NCBI GenBank assembly: GCA_007570785.1
Contig: ML660211.1
Location: forward strand, 2,719,947 to 2,783,946
Source of the DNA: Antilocapra americana
Taxonomy: Eukaryota; Chordata; Mammalia; Artiodactyla; Antilocapridae
Length of the DNA: 64,000 bases
Reading direction: 5' to 3'
A program made the position numbers and the translations under genes. Positions 57,176 through 64,000 of this stretch are shown in pieces; positions within the stretch are counted from its first letter, which is position 1, and each line of letters begins with the position of its first letter. The notes under the pieces are model-generated. The model saw only the letters and a program-made list of their open reading frames with translations. It was not told the origin of the DNA and did not search any database.

Positions 57176-58021
57176 ATTTTTTAAATAGCAGAGACACAAT
57201 CTGGGCTGGAAATATTTCTCTCTCTCCAACTATTTTTATCTGATATAGAAATGAAAGAGAATAAAAACAATGAATAAAATGAATTATAGTGATGTGAAAA
57301 ATGGAATAATACCATGAGTATATCAGCTCTCTCATTATGTATTGATAAAGATGCAAAGAGAATGATTACATTTTGACAGATAACCCAGAAACGGAACCAG
57401 TGTTACACATACTATGTATGTGTCTTGGTCAATAACAAGGAGCCTGTAGGTTATTTTTCCTTTGCCCGCTTACAGGAGTTTTGTACACACAGCAGTGACA
57501 CAGTGTTGCAGTGATGGACGGGGGGAGGACAAGAGCACATGGGACCTCTCAGCTGGATCCCTCTAGTGTCTCTGTCCTTGAGCAGTGGTTTTAATTGATC
57601 ATGGTCAGCTTGTACTACCCATTCAGCACTTTTCCGGATCATTTCTCCCCGGAGTTTGTGGTAGTGACACACTAATACAGTGTCTTCAGCACCCCAGACA
57701 TTTGGTCAAGATGTCCTATTTGCATTTACCAGAGGAATAAAGGAAGTCAGAAGGTAGCTGCTGCAAATATTTTAGGATTAGGGTTTTTTTGTTGTTGTTT
57801 TTGGTGCTGATTAGGTCTCTTAATAGTACAGTTTTTAATTTGAGCCCTTAAAAAGAGGGATGATGCTATCTAACAAGGGTCAGACAGGAAGTGGAATTGG
57901 AATGACCTTGCTTCTCAGACCTGGCTGCCAATGAGAGAGACACTGAATGTGGGGAAAACATCATGGAACAACTATGTCTTCACTTCTCTCTCCAGACTTA
58001 AATCCCAGAAACTGCACATGT
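57176..58021. other. No gene; unassigned, with a GC-richer patch
   Basis: The patch 57440-57720 is GC-richer than its surroundings. On the minus strand it has a 73-codon frame (57451-57672) with seven Cys but no domain I recognise, so I cannot call it a gene. A short (GTT)n run lies near 57787. Confidence 0.35.
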
Positions 58022-58194
58022 ATTGTTTAATTGCTAAGTCATACCTGCCAGGCTCCTCTGTCCATGGGCTTCTCCAGGCAAGAATACTGGAGTGGGTTGG
58101 CATTCCCTTCTCCAGGGCATCTTCTTGACCCAGGGATCAAACCCACATCTCCTTTGTTGGCAGGCTGATTCTTTACCACTGAGCCACCAGGGAA
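58022..58194 (-). mobile_element. SINE Bov-tA, antisense, partial
   Basis: Antisense with a shortened body ('catacctgccaggctcctct') and a complete tRNA head ending 'gagccaccagggaaa'. The LTR at 58200 begins immediately after it. Confidence 0.92.
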
Positions 58195-58199
58195 ACATT

Positions 58200-58547
58200 T
58201 GTTAGGTAGTTAGAATAGGAAAAAAGAGTCCAAAATGGCAGTGGCTAAAAGACAAAGAAAGGAAAAATCCCACAAAAATGGAACAAAAGAAAATCTGAGG
58301 ACCAGAGTGAGAATCTGGCCTCCTGGCTAGCCCGATTTAAATAGGGCAGACTCAGGGGGAGGAGAAAAAGCATATGAAAAGAGGAGCCAAGATTGAGCCT
58401 CTCTCTTTTTTGGGGTCAGCTGCTCTCATGCCTCGAGGATGTGTTTTCCTTTGCTTGCCAAATAAAACTGAGCTGTAACTGAGCTTTAACACTGGTCTGC
58501 CATTTCAAATCTTTGCTGTGGTGAGACGGAACTCAAGAAGTTACACA
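58200..58547 (+). mobile_element. Solo ERV1-type LTR
   Basis: About 348 bp starting TG ('tgttaggtagttagaatagg') and ending CA ('gaagttacaca'). AATAAAA lies near 58461, followed by 'gtctgccatttcaaatcttt' and 'gctgtggtgagacggaactc', the R/U5 arrangement of gammaretrovirus-like ruminant LTRs. No primer-binding site or internal gene follows, so it is a solo LTR. I found no matching 4-6 bp duplication. The assignment to ERV1 is from pattern memory. Confidence 0.7.
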
Positions 58548-59329
58548 GTCCCCCAATAAATCATATTGAACTAGAAACTAAAATCAAGAAGCCTTTTGCC
58601 ACATCACCTTAGGGTCTTGGGGAGAAGGCTTCCTTGCAGAAAGACCCTTCTGTATCATGGATGACCACATCAAGGGAAAACAGTGATGTGGGGTGCTTCT
58701 ATAGCAGGAGTGCTGGGCAGTCTCCCAAATGATTTGATGTATATCAAAATCAGTTATGCTATCAAGGTTGGGAGAGGAATGGGGTTGCTGTTACTGAAGC
58801 AAAATGGTTCTAAAACTGGAGGTTTCAGTGAACCCCGCTGGGCAAGGACTAAGTCAGAATCATACCCACTCTTAGGAGAAGACAACAAGAGGGCCTGCAG
58901 GGTAAGGCGATGCTCTGCAGACTTGGTTGCTCCCAAGAGCTTGTTCATGGTGTGGTCTCTGTGGGCAGGGAGCACAGAGCCGAGAGACATGAAATGTTAT
59001 CTCTGGGCCCGCCGAGGACCAGAAAACAGCTCCAGCTGTTGGGAATGGATGTGGGGTCTCTCATCATCATGATGACAAAATCTCCAGTCTATGAATCTAT
59101 CTGAAAGAAAACATTTAAACAGGGAAAATGTTTCCATTTGAAGGACCAGGTATCATTAATTATCAGATCTAATCTTTCATTTTGATTCCTGGCACTGTGG
59201 GCGCATTGAGGAAGGTCAAATTTATTAGACGCCCAGGGAACCAGCTACTGTGTGTCAGCTGCAGTGTTTCCTGCCTCAGTGTTTCCCTCCTGAATCTCAA
59301 AGCAGTGCTGGTACCTGGCAGGGGGAAGA
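58548..59329. other. No gene; unassigned
   Basis: About 780 bp of average GC. The frame at 58683-59072 (129 codons, plus) is among the longest outside transposons. It overlaps opposite-strand frames and has no recognised domain, signal peptide or repeat pattern. I do not call it. Confidence 0.35.
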
Positions 59330-59520
59330 GAGAGGTCTTCATGCTGAAAGTTAAATGCTTCTGCTCAGAAGTGACATTCATCACCTACCACCCATCTTTC
59401 CGAAGTTGTCACATTGCATCAACCACACGAAACTGGTGGGGCCGAAAAGTACAGCCCCATCCCATGTCCGGAAGGGAGGAGAATCAGAAATATTCCAGGG
59501 ACAGCACCAGTGACCATAGT
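59330..59520 (+). mobile_element. Ancient interspersed repeat, family not named (member 3 of 3)
   Basis: 'taaatgcttctgctcagaag' and 'tgacattcatcacctaccac' followed by 'tcacattgcatcaaccacac' resembles the core seen at 16955-17400 and, more loosely, 33180-33535. Two overlapping plus-strand frames of about 100 codons (59182-59722) cross it and are probably chance. Confidence 0.4.
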
Positions 59521-60140
59521 GAATACTCCTGAGAGAGAAAATAAATGGTCATGTTGCTCCCTTCCCATCAGGAAATGGAGGTGGAAGAAAAGTTCTCGAT
59601 GGATGTTATCAGGGCTCATTCCATACAAAGGAAAACTGAGTGGAAAGAACTCATCTCAAGTATTTTGCTCAATGAAGGAAGTGAAATACAAAGTTGAGAA
59701 GGTCTTGAGGAGAAAAGCTTAGCCTCCTGTGTGTGAGTAAATGACTTCACGAGGAGAGAGAGAGAGGGAGAGAGAGGCATCTAACAGTTACAACGCTGCT
59801 GCGTGCTATCCCCAGTGCAACCCCAAGTCTGTTACATGGCAAAAGGCCTTGTTTTTATTAGCCTTTATAAAGGCTTGTTTTTATTTGTTTTGAGAAAATT
59901 AAAGGGGTGGAGCTAAACGTATATATAGGCCCGGAGTGTTGGGGAGGTCCATGGGGGGAACCTTAAGCTGGGAATGAAACAAGGATATGGAGATAGTGTC
60001 AGTCCCAGGAATTTCCCATACTGGTGAGGGTATTGAGTTTCATGCAGAATATGGGATAGAGTACTCAGAACCATTCTATTAATATTTAAAACTCAGCTGA
60101 GTCCCTTCAGCTTGGACCTGAATAATATTCTACTACTTTG
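59521..60140. other. No gene; unassigned
   Basis: About 620 bp that includes a short GA-rich tract (59752-59777). No recognised repeat otherwise. Confidence 0.35.
59752..59777. repeat. (GA)n-rich tract
   Basis: 'gagagagagagagggagaga' with one interruption. Confidence 0.9.
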
Positions 60141-60371
60141 CGTCTCTGGCATCTGGGGTAGCTCAGTGGTAAAGAATCCATCTGCCAATGCAGGAGATGC
60201 AGGAGACTTGGGCTTGATCCCTGGGTCAGGAAGATCCTCTGGCGGAGGAAATGGCAACCCGCTCCAGTATTCTTTCCTGGAGAATGCCATGGAGAGAAGA
60301 GTCTGGTAAGGGTGCAGTTCATGGGGTTACAAAAGAGTCAGACATGACTTAGCAACTAAACAACAGCCACA
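60141..60371 (+). mobile_element. SINE Bov-tA
   Basis: Sense: tRNA head 'ggggtagctcagtggtaaag', 'ctgccaatgcaggagatgca', body ending 'gacttagcaactaaacaaca'. A possible 6-bp duplication ACTTTG lies at 60135-60140 and 60372-60377. Confidence 0.94.
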
Positions 60372-60377
60372 ACTTTG

Positions 60378-60813
60378 GTTGAATTATATGCCTGTTACCT
60401 GAAACCAAAGAAAATGAGAATAAGACACTTTATAGAATACTTAAAAACCAAGAGAAATTGCACAGATTTTCTATATTAATAACAAAGGAACCATGGCAAT
60501 TATATGAGAAAAAAATTTAAAGCATGCTTTGTACACCTAGATTTTTCCCAACCAGCTTTCCTCCACAACCAATAAATATGAATTTGTGGTCTCCCTGTAC
60601 TTTGGGTGAGAGGACACTAGATAATTTTAGCCTCAAATGCCTTTTATTTTTTGACACAAGCCGTTAAATTTACAATAGTCTGAATTGCTGAGAAAACTCC
60701 TCTAAGCCTAGAATATTCTGCTCTTTAAGAAGAGAATAATATTCCTTAGCTAAATGCTTTCACACATGGAGTTTCAATCCTTCCAATTTCCAGAAATGTT
60801 ACATGAAGCAAAT
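60378..60813. other. No gene; unassigned
   Basis: About 435 bp, AT-rich, no recognised repeat. Confidence 0.35.
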
Positions 60814-60821
60814 TTAAAGGA

Positions 60822-60970
60822 AAGTGAAGTTGCTCAGTCGTGTCCGACTCTTTGCGACCATCCATGGGATTTTCCAGGCAAGAATGCTGGAGTGGGTTGC
60901 CATTTCCTTCTCCAGGAGATATTCCCGACCCAGGGATTGAACCTGTGTCTCCTGCATTGTAGGCAGACGC
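60822..60970 (-). mobile_element. SINE Bov-tA, antisense, head truncated
   Basis: Antisense body ('gaagttgctcagtcgtgtcc') reaches only part of the tRNA head ('cctgcattgtaggcagacgc'), so the 5' end of the SINE is missing. Perfect duplication TTAAAGGA at 60814-60821 and 60971-60978. The target fits the L1 endonuclease preference for a TT/AAA-type site. Confidence 0.94.
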
Positions 60971-61227
60971 TTAAAGGAGGTCTTTTTTTTTTTTTTGAAG
61001 GACATCAAGACATATCATTTAATTTTCCAAATGACTCTGATAAACAAACATTATTTTGAAAAAGGTATTTGTAAAGAGAAATAAATAGGACTGTTTTGAA
61101 AATGTTTGATGAGGAATGTAATTCCTTGAGCCAGGCTTCTGACATGTGGAAGCGCCAGGTGCTCACACAAACTGGTGAGACAGCCTACCTTTAAGTTGCC
61201 CCCACATCCAGGGTCTCCTCTCTCTTC

Positions 61228-61424
61228 ATGCTGTGTGTGTGCTCTGCTCAGTTGTGTCCAGCTCATTGTGACCTCATGGACTGTAGCCCCCGGGCTCCCC
61301 CATCCGTGGGATTTTTCAGGCAAGAATACTGGAGTGGGCTCATTTCCTCCTCCAGGGGATCTTCCTGACCCAGGGATCAAACCTGCATCTCCTCTGTCTC
61401 CTGCACGGAGCCATCAAGGAAGCC
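61228..61424 (-). mobile_element. SINE Bov-tA, antisense
   Basis: Antisense: 'gctcagttgtgtccagctca' to head 'gagccatcaaggaagccc'. The tRNA head has a deletion between B and A boxes. Frames on both strands across it are SINE-derived. Confidence 0.92.
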
Positions 61425-62645
61425 CTTGTCCTCCTGATGTGCTGGATGGGTGTCATTGGTGCCTGACTCCATGTGGCTGTTCTCTTTATTCAAGCTAGAT
61501 CATCTCTTCTTTTTCCTGAAAATGTGATGTTGAGGGATATCGCCCTGCACCTTACATCAGCTCAGCACACTCAGGCTTCGCACTTGAGGAAGGGAGGCTT
61601 GTAATGTCTAAATAAGTATTCTAAGTGGGCAATTTCAGGAAATTGAGTGGCGGTCGATGGACCTTCCCTTCATCTCTTAACATTACTTCCATGTGGGCTC
61701 TTTTAGCTTGGGGCAGAGGATACTGGAGAGCTTGTGAATGACAGAAAGTAGGAACCATCTTCTTCCCACAGCCCCAGCCGATCCCAGGGGCCACAGTTTC
61801 CTTAAGAATATAATGAGAACACTGTGTTTTACTATGTGCAACTTCTCTAAAGCCAGCCAAACCTTTACCACATTTCAAAACTAGCATGCAGATGTTGCTT
61901 TATAAAACATGATCACATAGCAGATCAAACGTGAGACTAAATCTTTGAAAAACAAAAATGTTTAAGTCCTACGATGCTTTTGTGTAGATGTGTAAGTGCC
62001 GTGATCATGCTCAAATTTGTAGATAGAAAGGGAAAATGTGTAGATTTGCAGGCATTATAAAACTAACTACCAACTTTTATTCTTAGCTTGCTGTCTCTCT
62101 ACTATATAAGTTTAAGCCACGGATATTGTTAATTTTTCTGTTTTTCAGTACTTCACATTACCAAGTCATTTCATTGTGACAGTGTGATGAAATGCATACG
62201 TGCTTTTGAGGAAGATTCATAGGAAACAATACAAATTCCTAAAAATCAAAAGAGACAGATTTATTTGATGTCGTTAATATCTTTTTTCTTCATAGTGGGC
62301 CATAAACAAATTTGATAAGCCTTTAAGAAAGATCACTTTACATCTTTGGTTATAATTTTGTTATACATTTGTTTTTTTATTTGCTTTGTAAAGTCTAAGC
62401 CCACTGTGGTAGCTTTGCAATCTTAACTCCAAATAAGTCATTGGAATCTGAAATATCATTGTACCTAACTGAGGAGACCAACCTTTTACATGCTTCCATA
62501 TTTGCCTCAGAAACAGTTTGTAAATTTTTATATGTATAGATATATTAGATTAAATTGAACATAGCTTGGTCTTTGTTACAATGATGAAATGGGAAAAATG
62601 TTACTATACATCTCTTTATAAAGTTTCTTCCTACTTTAATATTGT
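61425..62645. other. No gene; repeat-poor stretch
   Basis: About 1.2 kb. Minus-strand frames of 88 and 62 codons at 61621-61887 overlap in different frames. No recognised domain. Confidence 0.4.
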
Positions 62646-62786
62646 ACATATATATATATATATACACACAGATGTAAACCTATATATACACACATATATA
62701 TATATACATATATATATATACTTGTAAACATATATATATACATATATTTGTATAAACATATATTCATATATACAAATACATAAATA
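62646..62786. repeat. Long TA/CA-rich microsatellite
   Basis: About 140 bp of TA and CATA units with imperfect internal periodicity ('acatatatatatatata', 'taaacatatatatatac' repeated). The minus-strand frame with many Ile/Tyr residues is read-through of this tract. Confidence 0.95.
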
Positions 62787-62889
62787 TATGGGGCCATTTT
62801 TTTTGATTCCTTGATCCTTACTGTTCAATTATCCCTTGATTCTACTCTACCACCTGCTGTGTCCCTTTTTCCTGGAAATATGAGGAGGA

Positions 62890-63565
62890 AAACGAAAGCT
62901 TAGGGTAACAAAATTTGCTACCCTAAAATGTCTCTTTGGAGTGTGGATTATTTTGAGCTGAAAACAAACAAGACTCAAAGACAGAAACTTTGACCTTCTC
63001 CTAATTGCCTAAAATAATTTACATAGAGGGCTTGTTATAGCAAGAAATCTGTCACCAGACATTTCATGTAATGAATGTTAGAGTTGTTGTTTCAGTTGCT
63101 CAGTTGTGTCCGACTCTGCAATCCCATGGACTATAGCCTGCCAGGCTCTTCTGTTCATGGGATTTCCCAGGCAAGAATCCTGGAGTGGGTTGCCATTTCC
63201 TTCTCCAAGGTGTGGAGAGGGATCCCTTAGAGATCAGAGTTCTCTGTGTCCCCTTGAACCTCTAAGGCTAAGCAAACATTTTTACCAAACATTTGCTTTT
63301 CCATCTGCATGGGCATTGCCTTCTTCCCCTCTGAAGTCCCAGACCACTAACTCCAACACCCTCTTTTGTCTCTAGCTGAAGATGGAACTTAAGGTGAGGG
63401 TTTTAACCATTCTGGTGAGTTACTCACCATTCCTGAGTTTCTCCCACGTGTGCATGTCATTAAGCTTTTGTTTTAATTTTCTCCTATTAATCTGTCTAAT
63501 ATCCATTTAATTCTTAGAGCAACCAGAAGAACCTAGAAGGGCAGAGGAAAATTTCTTCCTCCCAA
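62890..63565 (+). mobile_element. ERV1-type LTR, split by a SINE
   Basis: Upstream part 62890-63083 ('ctgaaaacaaacaagactca', 'catttcatgtaatgaatgtt') and downstream part 63210-63565 ('gctgaagatggaacttaagg', 'ctggtgagttactcaccatt', 'ctcctattaatctgtctaat', 'accagaagaacctagaaggg'-like). The block 'tctcctattaatctgtcta' followed by a Glu/Arg-rich codon-like purine run is common in U5 of ERV1 LTRs. No internal viral gene is visible up to the window edge. Boundaries are approximate. Confidence 0.6.
63084..63209 (-). mobile_element. Bov-A-type SINE body, antisense, nested in LTR
   Basis: Antisense body only ('ttgctcagttgtgtccgact' to 'gccatttccttctccaag') with no tRNA head, so 5' truncated. It interrupts the ERV1-type LTR. 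Confidence 0.88.
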
Positions 63566-64000
63566 AGAAAAGTAAATGCTTTCCCTAGTTTGTCTTTGGT
63601 GTGGTTTAAAAAAGAAAAAAACAAAAACAAAAAACAAAAAACTGCTTTTTTTCCCACCTACTAGGTGGCAGGTAGCAATTATTTCCAATTTGTGCTCCCC
63701 TACTAATTTGAGTTAAGGAGATACCAAGACTTAAAGTCTTAAAAGACTAGAAGACTAGAGTGTGGAAGTTGTCTTGTCTGTCAACTGCAGTAAAGGCAAG
63801 CATGAAGAAAGCAACATCTAATGGGCCCTGAATGTAGGAAAGACTTGCAAGGAGGGTAGGTCCATGTCTTCCCTAGGAGAACAGGGGCCTTAAATAATCC
63901 TTACCATGGAGCAATCTTTATTGGAATGAAGAGAGACGATAACGGGAAGTCGGTAATTTTTTAAAGGTGCAAATTGGTTTACCAAGGTGTAGCTTCAGAA
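63566..64000. other. No gene; unassigned, with an A-rich tract
   Basis: Contains an A-rich simple stretch at about 63607-63642 ('aaaacaaaaacaaaaaacaa'). The rest is unrecognised, up to the window edge. Confidence 0.4.

Noticed and set aside
58683..59072. 129-codon plus-strand frame as a possible gene
   Set aside because: No recognisable domain, overlapping frames on the other strand and no promoter or splice context.
1..64000. A new defence, regulatory or metabolic gene system
   Set aside because: Nothing in the window outside transposons shows coding organisation, so I have no basis for such a claim.

Overview
The window is nuclear DNA from a pecoran ruminant (cattle, sheep, goat or deer group). 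The evidence is the repeat content. It holds about nineteen tRNA-Glu/BovB-derived Bov-tA/Bov-A SINEs, nine BovB (RTE) LINE copies, artiodactyl L1 copies in both orientations, one CHR-type tRNA-Glu SINE and several ruminant-type LTRs, on a background of ancient mammalian MIR, L2, L1M, MLT1-type and Tigger-type repeats. I cannot decide the species from sequence alone.

I find no host protein-coding gene, rRNA gene or functional tRNA gene. The window reads as a gene desert or the inside of a very long intron. The longest open frames belong to transposons: the open C-terminal end of L1 ORF2 (29513-30391, minus), the broken BovB reverse transcriptase (37023-38117, plus) and a short RNase H-like piece of an ancient endogenous retrovirus (49555-49776, minus). 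Short open frames elsewhere are mostly read-through of SINEs.

Layout. 1-2.7 kb: two old L1 copies, antisense. 2.7-9.7 kb: L2, MIR, SINEs, L1 3' ends and a (CA)n tract. 10-13.6 kb: SINEs, including a double-headed one, and a BovB 3' end. 13.6-15.3 kb: repeat-poor. 15.3-16.5 kb: L1 split by a rearranged BovB. 17-23.7 kb: Tigger-type MITE, BovB, MIR, L2 and SINE. 23.66-24.77 kb: a young L1 broken by a 100-N assembly gap with a 254-bp repeat on both sides, then a SINE. 24.8-29.2 kb: mostly repeat-poor. 29.2-30.4 kb: a young 5'-truncated L1 with a 14-bp target-site duplication. 30.6-36.7 kb: SINE, L1M, L2, then repeat-poor. 36.9-42.6 kb: a BovB (+), an L1, a CHR SINE, an internally deleted BovB (-) with a nested SINE, then an ERV LTR fragment. 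43.6-44.0 kb: L1. 47.2-54.1 kb: a decayed ERVL-like provirus in minus orientation, interrupted by SINEs, BovB and an MLT1-type LTR. 56-64 kb: L1 split by BovB, L2, solo LTR, SINEs, a TA-rich microsatellite and an ERV1-type LTR at the right edge.

The content that works together is retrotransposition. Sharp target-site duplications support L1-type target-primed insertion for the L1s and SINEs, and several nested insertions give a relative order of events. I found no convincing new biological system. The most useful observations are the probable false duplication at the gap, the long antisense provirus, two structurally rearranged BovB copies and two pairs of inverted young repeats.
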